A stretch of 64,000 nucleotides of DNA from Candidula unifasciata (taxonomy: Eukaryota > Mollusca > Gastropoda > Stylommatophora > Geomitridae), in the NCBI GenBank assembly GCA_905116865.2, contig CAJHNH020001591.1:434001-498000 (forward strand), written 5' to 3'. The number at the start of each line of letters is the position of its first letter. Positions within the stretch are counted from its first letter, which is position 1. The translations under genes and the position numbers were made by a program. This document shows positions 31,850 to 43,059 of the stretch, piece after piece. The notes beneath the pieces are model-generated. The model worked only from the letters and a program-made list of their open reading frames with translations, did no database searches and was not told the DNA's origin.

Positions 31850-32745
31850 AGGGTTCTCAACCCGCCTAATGCTATGACCCCTTTATACAGTTCTTTATGT
31901 TGTGGCGACCCCCAGTCATAATTTTTATATGTTGCTACTTCATAACTTGAGTGAATATGTGTTTTTGTTTTCGATGGTCATAGGCGACCCATGTGAAAGG
32001 GTCGTTCGATTCTGTGATGTGCGTTCCGGTACTGAGAGGTGAAGGTCCCCATTGAAATGTGCGATCGGGTACAATAAACTGCGGCATGCAAAAAATTACA
32101 ATGCCACCGTGTGGCAGAACAATGTGAGATCAATTCCAACGATCCAACAGGGCGTCTAAATGTACAAATGAACTTGAATACTTCCAGACGCAGTTAACAG
32201 ATGAAGGCTAGAAGATATGTATCATTGGTGTATTGTCACACACACTTGATCAAAAATTTGAACATGTGCAAATAATAGGACTCTTGGTGAAGACTCACTC
32301 AAACATGCCAACATAAGCTACCGCACGCACACTCTTAGAAGAATTCAAATAACATCTTCAAACGACAGGTCAACAATCCGACCTTGAAAGTCCGGACGGT
32401 CACATCGATCTCCTCTTCTGCAGTCTGAACAGGGCAATGTCCCTCTGTAATGATTAGGCCTGGAGAATCCCTCCCTTAAAGATACCGGCTTCTTGCCGAG
32501 CGCAGGAACAATGTACCAGCTTTCAGCTGAGGTTTCTAGTGGAGTAATGGAGTAGAGCGTCCTCAAGGATCCACTGAGACACTACCATACGTCTGTCTTC
32601 TTCAGATTTTATACTCCGAATGCTTCGATTACAATTCTTTAACAACACTACGTATTATTAGCTCACTCAGTACTGGTGCGTTTTAGTGCACATCCGCACG
32701 TGACAGACCTCGCACACAGATCGCGACACACAAGTTGGGAACCGC
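31850..32745. mobile_element. hAT-like non-autonomous element
   Basis: Left end CAAGGGTTCTCAACCCG with subterminal TGACCCC and GGCGACCCCC. The right end AAGTTGGGAACCGCTG is the inverted version (CAGCGGTTCCCAACTT). CAGNGGTTCTCAAC-type ends are typical of hAT elements. Interior frames (for example 32345-32566 -) show no transposase motif. Target duplication is unclear (CTTCAACA versus CTCAAATG). Confidence 0.5.
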
Positions 32746-32964
32746 TGCTCAAATGATGTGCTGGGCCTGTCCTAGAATCATTTCTAGCTGCACAATTTAT
32801 GAAACACTACTTCAGAATGACATAAACCTGTTCACCTGCTACCCCCTCCCTCCACCCCCATATTCACCTGCCCCGCCCCCCCCCCCCAGCCTCCCCCAGT
32901 AATAATAATAATTATTATTGACACAACAAAAACTGCATGATATAATACGAAGCTATATTATGCA
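32746..32964. other. C-rich spacer
   Basis: Poly-C at 32876-32888, then AATAATAATTATTATT. Nothing else seen. Confidence 0.4.
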
Positions 32965-33267
32965 ATTCTTGAAAGATCTGAACATCAAGGACGATTGACT
33001 AATAAACAGCATCCTTTCTCGAAAGCTCAAATATTTTGGTCATATCAGCGCCACGAACAGATTGGAAAAAATTATAGCAGAAGGCAGGGTACCAGGAAGG
33101 AGGGGCAGGGGCCGACCGACACGAAGATGGGCACAGGATAAAAGTGACTCCTTGAGTATGAAAGTACATGAGGCAGGAGAACTGGCGAGAGACCGAGTTT
33201 ATTTCAGGTAGACTGTGAGGAGAGCGACGTTCTGCAAAGGACCTGCTACATGATGATGATGATGATA
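32965..33267 (+). mobile_element. Non-LTR retrotransposon 3' end, RT-tail group 1
   Basis: + frames give INSILSRKLKYFGHISATNR, then VPGRRGRGRPTRRWAQD and KVHEAGELARDRVYF. It ends ACCTGCTACATGATGATGAT, the family's ATG/TGA-type tail. RTE-like. Confidence 0.75.
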
Positions 33268-33369
33268 TTATGCAATAGATTTTTATTTTTAGTATTAAAA
33301 CAAACGAATGTAACAAGAAGCTAAGTTTAATATTTTGGCCTTGAATCGCTTTGATAAACAAGCAGTGGG

Positions 33370-33650
33370 GGACAAACATCAGCCCGTTTGATTCTTCAGA
33401 GTGCATCTGTCTGAGAGGTGAGCAACCAGTAATCTGCATACAAAAATGTCAGAGCTGTAAAACGGATGTGCATTAAAAAAAAGCAAATTATAGAACAAGA
33501 CTGAAGTCCAGAAGTGGACGAACGAGCAGAACATTTTCGTCGGAGTTTACACCCAGTGAAGTGGAAGAAGAAGAAATAGAAGAAGAAGAAGAAGAAGAAG
33601 GAGGAGGAGGAGGAGGAGGAGTAGGAGGAGGAGGAGGAGAAAGAAGAAGG
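33370..33650 (+). mobile_element. CxC-peptide repeat with expanded GAA tail
   Basis: Coding-strand copy: SECICLRGEQP-like section at 33395-33440, then TTCGTCGGAGTTTACACCCA and a long GAA/GGA tail to about 33650. The tail expansion shows how this family seeds trinucleotide repeats. Confidence 0.65.
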
Positions 33651-33905
33651 CTAATCTATGAAGGCAACTTATCACAAATGCGAAAAAAAGAGGCAGCTAT
33701 CGTATTTTCTTGTCTCATATTTTGAGAAATATGTGACAACTGGAAAAAAAAATATAAGTAAAATGACCGAATAAACTCGTTACGGTCTTTTGTTGTGGCT
33801 CGCAAAAGTGTCAGTTCACGAATTGTACGTGGTGTTGTGAATTCAAGATGTGGACACGCATCGTCGCTCACTCCAGGTAGCAAGGCACTTGACGAGGACA
33901 GCAGT
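33650..33905 (+). mobile_element. Non-LTR retrotransposon 3' end, RT-tail group 5 (decayed)
   Basis: Matches 10990-11322 and 63470-63700 at several points (GGCAACTTATCACAAATGCG, CGCATCGTCGCTCACTCCAG, CAAGGCACTTGA). Frames are lost. Confidence 0.5.
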
Positions 33906-33943
33906 GCAAAACAGCACAATTGACATATTTCTTTTATTCCAGT

Positions 33944-33947
<4 letters not shown>

Positions 33948-34020
<73 letters not shown>

Positions 34021-34064
34021 TAAAGAAAGAGAGAGAGATACACGCAGATAGACACGGACAGTGA

Positions 34065-34120
<56 letters not shown>
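33948..34120. repeat. Two (GA)n arrays
   Basis: GA runs at about 33948-34016 and 34069-34120 separated by 50 bp of GA-derived variant sequence. Confidence 0.97.
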
Positions 34121-34127
<7 letters not shown>

Positions 34128-34737
34128 AGACATTGGCATCAAGCAATGAATTATTTTTATCGGGAATGATTGACAGTACCTGAGACAGAAGGCTTTCAAT
34201 ACCAGACGATTTGTCATGAGATTCTAAGAGAAGAAAAGAGAGTGTTTACTGTAAAAAGTTAGGTGGGATTTTGTTTTGAATAGGCCAAAATAAACAAAGA
34301 AGTGACCGAAGGAGATGCCAGATTTTCCTAAAAAGTGGTGACCAAATGTGAAAAGTAAAATTATGCAATGGTTGGAATTTTTTGTGAATAGCAAATGGTA
34401 CCTCATGCATCTCTTGGGACCCAACGAGTTAAATCTAAACGCCAATGGCCGTCGACATCCTAGAGTTGAAGAAAAGCGAGAGAGACACATTAAATTAAAA
34501 CGAGGCTAGTTCTAGCAACGAGGTCATTGTATGACTTATAAATGAGTAATGCCTACCCGGCCTTGACTTTTGACCTGCCTCACTGGAGCTGACGATTGGC
34601 GCGGCAATGACCTTGGGCGAAAGCTGATCCGTTAATCAATTCCATTGATCTCCCTGGAGGATGTGTTTTAGTGTATTTCCAGAATCACTTCTGGGCCTCA
34701 ACTGGGTTTATTTTTCGATTCATATAAATTTCTTTTA
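34121..34737. other. Intron sequence without recognised feature
   Basis: No exon, SINE or LINE segment recognised. Confidence 0.4.
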
Positions 34738-35189
34738 ATGGAAACTGGTCTCAGACACCTAAATGTCTCCCTTCTGGCAAAACAGCAAATAATTAATCGC
34801 ATCTTCGTCCCTGCTATATGTTATCAGTGCCAGACACGGACAATGAGTAGGACGCTAGAACAGAATCTAACTGTCTGTGAAATGCGATGTCTCCGAAAGG
34901 TCACCAACAACAGAAGAAAAGACTGGATTACGAATACCAGCATTAGAGAGAAAGTTGAAATAAGACAGGTGTCTGAATTATATTGACAGATAAAGCATGA
35001 ATTGATTCGGCCATCTAGTGAGAATGTAGCCACATCAAACTGCATATGAGACATTTTACAGCAGAACATCTGGAAGGAAGGCGAGAGGAAGACTAATGAA
35101 GAGATGGATAAATAGTGTAGTTGAAATCTGCAAAACGATGAAAAAATCCACCACGCAAGCCACCCGAGAAGCGCAAGACAAAAAACAGA
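34738..35189 (+). mobile_element. Non-LTR retrotransposon 3' end, RT-tail group 2
   Basis: The + frame reads IINRIFVPAICYQCQTRTMS, then LTVCEMRCLRKVTNNRRKDW and TSIREKVE. In other frames it continues into GRKARGR- and KSTTQATREAQDKKQK-like text, parallel to the copy at 23538. Its 3' end passes without a break into the 43-bp array. Confidence 0.7.
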
Positions 35190-36610
35190 AAACCACGACT
35201 TTGAGCGACAACCTGGTATCAGTGAGACGACAAAACCACGACACTGGGAGACAACCTGGTATGAGTGAGACGACAAAACCACGACACTGGGCTACAACCT
35301 GGTATCAGTGAGACGACAAAACCACGACACTGGGCTACAACCTGGTATAAGTAAGACGACAAAACCACGACACTGGGCGACAACCTGGTATAAGTAAGAC
35401 GACAAAACCACGACACTGGGCTACAACCTGGTATAAGTAAGACGACAAAACCACGACACTGGGCTACAACCTGGTATCAGTGAGACGACAAAACCACGAC
35501 ACTGGGCGACAACCTGGTATAAGTAAGACGACAAACCACGACACTGGGCGACAACCTGGTATAAGTAAGACGACAAAACCACGACACTGGGCGACAACCT
35601 GGTATCAGTGAGACGACAAAACCATGACACTGGGCGACAACATGGTATCAGTGAGACGACAAAACCACGACACTGGGCGACAACCTGGTATCAGTGAGAC
35701 GACAAAACCACGACACTGGGCGACAACCTGGTATAAGTAAGACGACAAAACTAGACACTGGGCGACAACCTGGTATAAGTAAGACGACAAAACCACGACA
35801 CTGGGCGACAACCTGGTATCAGTGAGACGACAAAACCACGACACTGGGCGACAACATGGTATAAGTAAGACGACAAAACCACGACACTGGGCGACAACAT
35901 GGTATAAGTAAGACGACAAAACCACGACACTGGGTGACAACATGGTATAAGTAAGACGACAAAACCTCGACACTGGGCGACAACCTGGTATAAGTAAGAC
36001 GACAAAACCTCGACACTGGGCGACAACCTGGTATCAGTGAGACGACAAAACCACGACACTGGGCGACAACATGGTATAAGTAAGACGACAAAACCTCGAC
36101 ACTGGGAGACAACATGGTATAAGTAAGACGACAAAACCACGACACTGGGCGACAACATGGTATAAGTAAGACGACAAAACCACGACACTGGGTGACAACC
36201 TGGTATAAGTAAGACGACAAAACCGCGACACTGGGTGACAACCTGGTATAAGTGAGACGACAAAACCATGACACTGGGTGACAACCTGGTATCAGTGAGA
36301 CGACAAAACCATGACACTGGGTGAAAACCTGGTATCAGTGAGACGACAAAACCATGACACTGGGTGACAACCTGGTATGAGTGAGACGACAAAACCACGA
36401 CACTGGGTGACAACCTGGTATGAGTGAGACGACAAAACCATGACACTGGGTGACAACCTGGTATGAGTGAGACGACAAAACCACGACACTGGGTGACAAC
36501 CTGGTATCAGTGAGACGACAAAACCACGACACTGGGCGACAACATGGTATGAGTGAGACGACAAAACCACGACACTGGGTGACAACCTGGTATCAATGAG
36601 ATGATAAAAG
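35190..36610. repeat. 43-bp satellite, about 33 copies, LINE-tail derived
   Basis: Unit close to GACGACAAAACCACGACACT, then GGGCGACAACCTGGTATCAG and TGA. Since 43 is not a multiple of three and the unit lacks stops on the - strand, frames up to 231 codons (WFCRLT...) arise; they are not genes. The unit aligns with the 3' UTR of RT-tail group 2 (AAACCATGACACTGGGCTGC at 23808). The array starts exactly where the group 2 copy at 34738 should end. Variant blocks exist: CTAC-type left, GGGCGAC middle, GGGTGAC right. Confidence 0.95.
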
Positions 36611-36644
36611 AAACAGGTAGAACTTCGTTATGTGGTCGGACTGC

Positions 36645-36848
36645 TTTTAAATATTCAGAAACCACGAGTTGTAAACCCTTTGGCTCAGTACTGTGGATAT
36701 CGCAACCCTTCAGTCTTGATTCCGTGATAGATTCCGTAAATCTGGGAGAAATGTGACTTTCCTGCCTACCCCGGGCGTGAACCCGGACCACACGGAGTTC
36801 GTCACCCGGTTGCCGTGCAAATGGTTTGAACAAACTGAGCTAGCGCAC
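36645..36848 (-). mobile_element. SINE D/W copy
   Basis: Reversed body W (AACCACGAGTTGTAAACCCT, ATATCGCAACCCTTCAGTCT) and reversed head D (GGGCGTGAACCCGGACCACA, AACTGAGCTAGCGCACCG). Confidence 0.75.
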
Positions 36849-37162
36849 CGAGCGTCGGACGGTTCTAAAAGGACTGACTTCTGTGAGTTGAAGACTGTTG
36901 TGTGATTTATTTCATTGTCTTCATGTTTCCTCTGGTGGTTTTCTTGACTTTATTTGGCTTATATCTGGTTGTGGTGGTGGTGGGGGTTGGGGGGGGGGGG
37001 GGGTGAATAAATCCACTGCCCCTTTCAAGCATGTTCTAATAAGGGTTCTCGTATGGGTTCCGGGGTCCTATTTTGGAGAGAGAAAGGAAATGATTCACTG
37101 CCATCTAATAAGCATATTGTAAAAGGCGACGAACTATAGGGGTTTTTTCCTTTTTTTTTTCA

Positions 37163-37252
37163 GTCGATACCCGTGATCAGAATCATACCGACCACCTTTG
37201 CTTCTCCGGACATTGCCTGGTACCCGGTTTTGAGTTGCTCGACCTGGGAAAG
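37163..37252 (-). mobile_element. SINE body X fragment
   Basis: CATACCGACCACCTTTGCTT and TGCCTGGTACCCGGTTTTGA mark a diverged reversed body X piece beside a T-run. Confidence 0.45.
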
Positions 37253-37254
37253 TA

Positions 37255-37530
37255 GATCTCTATATGCAACAATAAGAAGGTGACAAACACTGTTCTTTAG
37301 CCACGTAATTAGAAGAGAGACATTGAAGAACATCGTGGCAGCCAGAAAGGTCAGTTGAAAAAGTGGTAGAGGCAGACCAAGAGAGAGATGACACTGGATG
37401 GGCTGAAACGATGGCGTGGGGAAAAAGGGGGGGGGGGATATCATCAAGACAGCTGTTCCAGGTTACCCGGAATCGTGATTTGTGATGCATGAGCACCTAC
37501 GCCAGTTGGCAGGCCACTGACTGACGTTGA
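37255..37530 (+). mobile_element. Non-LTR retrotransposon 3' end, RT-tail group 5 (decayed)
   Basis: Recognisable as TTCTTTAGCCACGTAATTAG, then GTAGAGGCAGACCAAGAG and CCTACGCCAGTTGGCAGG. A G-run interrupts it at about 37427. Confidence 0.5.
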
Positions 37531-37652
37531 TGGCGAACTGGGAGTATATGCCATTTTTAAATTCCCAACGGAGGTAATTGCAGTTTATGACTGGACGCCT
37601 GACAAAGCGACTGCAAATAGCTCCTAGTTTCCCTAGTAATGTGGACAACATA

Positions 37653-37990
37653 AAACACCCATACAAGACCCTTGCTCATCAGTTACTTCTGTCCAGATAG
37701 CAGGCGCGCCGCCGCAGACAAAATATTGGGGTTGGGGGGGGGAGGCCTTGTTAAATTCAGCAATAATAATAACGATTATTAAAATAAATTGTATTATTTT
37801 TAGTAGTAAACAATTAAACAGGGCTTAAACTTTTTGAGCCGTCACCTGTAAAAAAAAAATTATGGGGCCCCAAGATGCTTGTTTAAGACAATAATAATAG
37901 TTGTAAATATGTTTTAGCAATAAAAAAAAAAAATACTCACATTGAAAGTAAAATGAAATGTATAAAGAAATACCTTAACAGAGAATGTCT
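37653..37990 (+). repeat. Dispersed repeat P1, copy 1
   Basis: Nearly identical to 46777-47128. It starts AACACCCATACAAGACCCTT, contains CAGGCGCGCCGCCGCAGACA and a G-run, and ends ACCTTAACAGAGAATGT. No coding capacity or inverted ends. The short divergence (mainly in the G-run and A-run) suggests recent movement or duplication. Confidence 0.8.
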
Positions 37991-38027
37991 TTATGATCTG
38001 GCTAGGGGGAATTGCTGTCTGTACAAT

Positions 38028-38425
38028 TACTGTTCCACGATAATCTCCCCACCGAAACTAGGTCACGTTCCATTCATACATTCTGCTGTCCGGGTTGAGG
38101 GGGGTGGGGGGGGGGGGGGGTTTACGATTTGCCGTTATGTTGTTTCCTTTCTGGCTTGTCTTGCATTTACGTTTCTATTCAGAGAAAGAGAATGCCTGTA
38201 ACATAGATTGCAGCACACTCTAGGGGATTTGTGTGTTAGACCCAGTTTCTAAATATTTTTGTGCTGTTAAAAGCGTTGGCGTGCTTAAATATACAACACA
38301 CGATATCAACGGCATTGCCGACAACACCCCCCCCCCCCTTTCCACCCCCAAGAGTGTGCTAAGGTCGGGTGACTGAAAGTCGACCAATCAGAAGTGAGCT
38401 AGTGTGTAACGTGGGGAGATTATCG
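38028..38425 (+). repeat. Dispersed repeat P2, copy 1
   Basis: Related to 54200-54525: AGAGAATGCCTGTAACATAG, then TGTGTGTTAGACCCAGTTTC, ACACACGATATCAACGGC and CGACCAATCAGAAGTGAGCT. It begins about 40 bp after P1. Poly-G and poly-C runs have expanded inside it. Confidence 0.7.
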
Positions 38426-38439
38426 TAGAACTGACCGCA

Positions 38440-38880
38440 AGCCAATTTATTTCCCCCGTGGTATGGGGGAACGAGCTAAAAGTGCCCCAGGTTCCTGTGC
38501 GGTACACAGGGCGAAAACCGCTGTCTTTCGGCCAAAATGTCTGCTAAACGTGGAAGATTAAAGACTTTGCTGGAAAATCAATACATGAATACACAATGAT
38601 CTTCTTGAGACACGGATTGTTGATGGCATTTCTTATCAGAGACCATTATTTATCGCTGGGAGAAATAGCTCCAAAATTGCCATTGTAAATTGCAAGGATT
38701 GTTGGGAAACCGGATGCATTATGCATGCAAGCAGTGTGCGTGCAAGCAGTCTTTGGTAGTATTGTTGCAGATGATACATGTAGTTTGCGTCGGTGATTTA
38801 AACTTTCGTCTTTTAAATAGATATTTCAGATTATATCGTGAAAGTCTTGTAATCCTTGTAAGGTGTAAGATGTCGTAAAA
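38440..38880. other. Intron sequence without recognised feature
   Basis: No exon or repeat family recognised. Confidence 0.4.
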
Positions 38881-39030
38881 AGATTAGAAACACTATTGTT
38901 TGAATTATCCATAAACAGTCCAAAATTCGATGAAAGATATCTTATAGAGATTAGAATAAGAATCGTTTCAGTTATCCAGGAACAGCCTAAACATTGAATG
39001 AAAAAATACTTTGTAGAGATTAGAACAAGT
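38878..39030. repeat. About 69-bp tandem repeat, just over two copies
   Basis: Units start (T)AGAGATTAGAA(C/T)AAG and carry CCA(T/G)(A/G)AACAGYC. Followed by a C-run at 39077-39091. Confidence 0.65.
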
Positions 39031-39158
39031 ATCAGCAATGCAGGGGCAGTCTAAACCGATAGGCCACCTCAATTACCCCCCCCCCCCCCCCAATCATGTA
39101 AAGGGATAGGATATGCAGCTTTTGTCTTCCAGGTCTGAATGCTGTTGGATTGCTACAT

Positions 39159-39395
39159 CATCATCATGTAGCAGGTCCTTTGTAGAACGTCGCTCTCATC
39201 ACAGTCTGCCTGAAAGAAATTCGGTCTCTCGTCAGTTCTCCTGCCTCATGCACTTTCACACTCAAAGAGTTACTTATATCCTGTGCCCATCTTTGTGTCG
39301 GTCGGCCCCTGCCCTTTCTTCCTGGTACCATGCCTTATGTTATATGTTTTTCCGATCCGTCGTGGCGCTTGATGTGACCAAAATATTTCAGCGAT
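39159..39395 (-). mobile_element. Non-LTR retrotransposon 3' end, RT-tail group 1
   Basis: Reversed tail CATCATCATGTAGCAGGTCC. The - strand encodes VPGRKGRGRP-like text and KVHEAGELTRD. The + strand 119-codon frame is its shadow. Confidence 0.7.
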
Positions 39396-39465
39396 TACCA
39401 CATCAGAGATTGAAAATAAAACAGGTACAATCCCGGAAACTAGTTCAACCTCATAGATTTTTTAA

Positions 39466-40000
39466 CAGCTGAGCAGCAGTAGATGTAGGTGAAAACTGTA
39501 ATTTGTGACATCGAATTTATCCAAAACCAGGTGGCAACAAACCGCCAGACATGGAGAGCTGTGACCTCTGCCCTATGCGCCGCCCTAGGCTCAAGGGGAA
39601 AGACTAACTAAATATAATAATAACGATTATTATTATTGCGCTATTCAACAAGCCTTATACATCTTGAAGCTCCAAAGTTTTTATTGTTGATGGCTGCAAA
39701 CGCTTAAGCCTTGTTAATTGGTTAATAATAACATTTGTTTCCAATATTTTTTTATTATTATGGTGATGTCTACATTTGTTTTTGTTTCTGTGTTTGCTTA
39801 TCTGTCAGGCGAGCAGCGAAAATAAAGTGCCTGTTTTCTTGTAGGTCGCTGATGTGAACAAGTTGAGGAAATGTGTTTCAAGCATCGGTTCAAAGACATA
39901 ATGCAGACAGGTACTGAAATGTTAGGGTTCGAGTTGAAGATGCTGAAATTACCCAGCCTCGGATCCTTTTTTATTGGCAACTAAAATCAAGCAATCACTA
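39466..40000. other. Intron sequence without recognised feature
   Basis: Contains AATAATAACGATTATTATTA (39619-39638) and no recognised exon or repeat. Confidence 0.35.
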
Positions 40001-40004
40001 AACC

Positions 40005-40275
40005 AGACGAATGCTAGGAATAAAGCCAGTCTTACAGGTCATCAAAGAACAACAAATGAAGTGGTTTGGACACCTAACAAGAATGTCCTGGTACTATCCG
40101 CCACAGCGAGCCACACTAAAACGTTACAACGGGTATAGAGCGAGTGGAAGACCTCGGTACAGATGGAGTGATGGCATTAAGAACAGCCTTACAGAAATGA
40201 ACATCAGCCTTAAGCTGAGGTACAAGGTGGAAGAGAAGAAGAAGAAGAAAAAGAAAAAGAAGAAGAAGAATCAAG
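40005..40275 (+). mobile_element. Non-LTR retrotransposon 3' end, RT-tail group 4
   Basis: The + frame reads VIKEQQMKWFGHLTRMSWYY, then RASGRPRYRWSDGIKNSL and a lysine run from an AAG/AAA tail. The KWFGHLxRM and GRPxxRW landmarks are those of the other RT tails. The body sequence differs from groups 1-3. Confidence 0.7.
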
Positions 40276-40394
40276 CGAATAAAAATTGCACAATGCTGTA
40301 TCAGCAGGCCAGGTTTCTACGAAGGGAAATGAAAAGTACAAATAAAAGAAGGATTCTTAACAGTTTTTGTCATGACTTTGGCAGATGTTAGCAC

Positions 40395-40500
40395 ACATTA
40401 CTGTGTGGGTTACGAAGATCCATCTGTGGGTTCCGAGATCCATCTGTGGGTTCCATGATCCATCTGTGGGTTCCGAGATCCCATTGTGGGGCCCCCCCCC
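40395..40500. repeat. 22-bp tandem repeat, about four copies
   Basis: Unit GATCCATCTGTGGGTTCCGA with slight variants, ending in a C-run and A-run (40491-40513). Confidence 0.8.
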
Positions 40501-40757
40501 CCCAAAAAAAAAACAATAGACCCACTGCCTCCTGACAAGCATGTCGTAAATTCGAGTAATTTCGGCTGCTTCCTTTCAAGTCGGAGTGCATCTGCCTTAG
40601 TGGCGAGGAACCAACAGTCTGCATACATAAAAGCCAGATTTATATAAAGGATGTGCACGCACAACTCAATTTCAAGAACAGCCTAAAATTTAGAGGTGGA
40701 CGAACAACCATAACTTTCGGTCGGAGTTTACAGCCGGTGATCGCGAAGAAGAAAACA
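40500..40757 (+). mobile_element. CxC-peptide repeat copy
   Basis: Coding-strand orientation: CACTGCCTCCTGACAAGCAT, GGAGTGCATCTGCCTTAGTG, GGTCGGAGTTTACAGCCGGT, ending in GAAGAAGAAAA. Confidence 0.6.
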
Positions 40758-40872
40758 CAGAGGATGCTAGCACATATACTGTTACTTACTATTGGAAATT
40801 GCAAGATATGGCGAAGCATGATCGCCACAGCCATGATGCTAAGAGGAAAACCCCCATCTGCGATTTAGACTC

Positions 40873-41095
40873 TGTGGCTAAGTCGATGCGAACACCTCGT
40901 AATGCCGGGATGCCGGGTTCGATCCCAGCTGTAGGCCATGCGCCTTGCGTTGATTTCGAGAGGGGTATCAAGAAATCGACCGCCCAGAAAGCAATGGCAA
41001 ACTACTGGAGGTAAATTTGCCTAGAAAAACCACACAACAGCCAGGGTTTTTTGGGATTGGTTCTGCAACGCCCTGTAAAGGATACACAACTAACC
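40873..41095 (+). mobile_element. SINE A/Y copy
   Basis: Head A (CTGTGGCTAAGTCGATGCGA, CCGGGTTCGATCCCAGCTGT) with a good B-box, then body Y (TTTGCCTAGAAAAACCACAC, GGTTCTGCAACGCCCTGTAA). Confidence 0.75.
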
Positions 41096-41284
41096 TGCGG
41101 GTTAGAGGAAATGGGAAAACAACAGCGCTTAGATTGATAATTATGTTAGAGACCGTGCGATGCGAAGACGCCTTATCATCCACACCACCTGGCATACCGG
41201 GTTGTCAGATTTTGTAAATATAACAAGTAATGACGATTGGTTGTTTGTTTATTACAATATCTTTTTTCTCACTATTCTTTTTCT

Positions 41285-41560
41285 TCTTTACGTCCTCTTT
41301 TACCGCTTTGGGTGTAGGGGGATATATAAGGTCCTGCTTCGTGCTCTTCTGTCTGCTTTGACCATAGACACATTGTGGGGCTGTAGAGTTTCTCTGAAGT
41401 TATCTTCCCATCTTGTTCTTGGTCTACCTCTTGCTCTACATCCCTTTCCTCTTTTGGTATGCCTTTTAAGGTATAGCATCAGAAGGCATTCTCTCCAAGT
41501 GGGCAAACCATTTGATTTACTGTCTTTGTATGTAATTTAGAATTGTTTCTGTACCGACTT
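41285..41560 (-). mobile_element. Non-LTR retrotransposon 3' end, RT-tail group 3
   Basis: The - strand carries MPTWRECLLMLYLKRHTKRG-like text, then GCRARGRPRTRWEDN and RRARSRTLYIPLHPKR before a stop and an AAAG-rich tail. Paired with the copy at 49170. Confidence 0.7.
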
Positions 41561-41564
41561 TATT

Positions 41565-42900
41565 TCGTATGACCTCATTCCTAATTTTAACTCTTCTGTT
41601 TTCACTGTTGAAAGGCTATAATATATACATATTCAACATCCTAAACTTACTTTATAAAAACACAATTTGGGGTGGGGGAAAAACAGCTGAAAATTCACAA
41701 TAACACGGAGTATCCGGCAACTCTACATGTATGTATGATGCATGGTGATGTAAGTGGTGAATCTTATATATCTAAACTAATACCCAGTTGATCAATAACA
41801 GTTGATCTAAATTATACCAGCAAAAAGAAACGAAACATCAAATACAAAACCATTTGCATGTAAAATCACAACAGAAAACACAGACAACGTCATTATCAGC
41901 AATTAACTTGTGTCGGCTGGCTTGAGTGGTTCGTCTACTGTTTGTTGGCCGTTTTCTTTCACAAGTTGATGTTTTTTCCTCGGCTAATGTTTGCGGACGT
42001 GCCTGCACGCTTATGTGCGCACGCACACGCGCGCAGGGATATCGATTTGTCATGTGCAAAAGGCTTCAGCTTCTACCTTACGCTTGGTAGTTGATGGTGG
42101 GACAAGGGGGGTAGGGGGGAGAGGGGTGGAGAGACAAGGGATCAAAGGCCTGTTTAAGCTTTCATCGTCCTACCCACGGTTTTGCCCCACTAACAAACGT
42201 TGGTGGCCTGCAATGCAAGCAAGAGCGCCGCCACAGAAATTTGTGGCGTATCTCAGCCCCACCCCCCCCCCCCGTTTTACCTTTTATGGACCGCGGCGCT
42301 CAGTGGGTTAATCCTTGTTTAAGTACGTAATAAAACAGTTATTATTGTTGTTAGTAGTGCTTTTATTAGTATATGTTGACTGGCATATGAATATAATATA
42401 CTTAGAAAAAAATGAAATGGTAAACAGCTTTAAAAAAAAAAAAGAGAACGTCCATAGATAGTTGGTGGGTGGTTGTTGTTATTATTAGTATTTATGTTAT
42501 TATAATATTTATATTATTTATTATGTACCGCAAATAAGTATAATACAGGATACCTCAGTATGCGTTGGCTTTGGTTTACGTTCAGCTTGGCATACCTCCT
42601 GTTTGGATATGCAAACGTTTGCTTAGAATACAAACTTTGTTTGGAATACGACCCACCGGTAAGAGACTTGTATGGGTTAAAATTAGTCACGACACCGCGC
42701 ATTTACCTCTCTCTCGAGACAAAGCCACGGATAGATGTGCAAAGAAATATCACAACAACAAAGCCCTAACAGGCTGTAATATGCTGGACAAGACAATGTC
42801 TCATTTCCGAAACATTCTGAGGGGGAAGATAGAAGCAACGTTCTTTGGCCAGATTTTTGATAAATGTCAAACCTAATGAGCCACAGCCAGGTCCACGTAG
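41565..42900. other. Intron sequence without recognised feature
   Basis: Mostly AT-rich with G- and C-runs near 42110 and 42259. The 103-codon + frame at 42565-42876 has no motif. No repeat family assigned. Confidence 0.35.
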
Positions 42901-42934
42901 TGAAAAGAGACGGCAGGGGTGGGGGAGGGAATTA

Positions 42935-43050
42935 TGGAGAGAAAAGGGGGGGGGGGGGGCAAAACTAGCATTTGAGATTTCTGAAGTTTTTTGAAATAGC
43001 CTCTCCTTCCGGACACTTACATCTCCCCATCTCCCCCCCCCCCCCCGGCC
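42935..43050. repeat. Poly-G then poly-C tract
   Basis: G-run at about 42946-42959 and C-run at about 43034-43047, about 75 bp apart. They could pair as a hairpin or form quadruplex-type structures. Confidence 0.75.
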
Positions 43051-43059
43051 CGACCCTTT

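Noticed and set aside
33843..34217. 124-codon frame rich in LS
   Set aside because: Translation of two GA arrays and their spacer.
35751..36446. 231-codon - strand open frame (WFCRLT repeats)
   Set aside because: It lies wholly within the 43-bp satellite, and overlapping registers are also open. This is an expected artefact of a stop-free unit.
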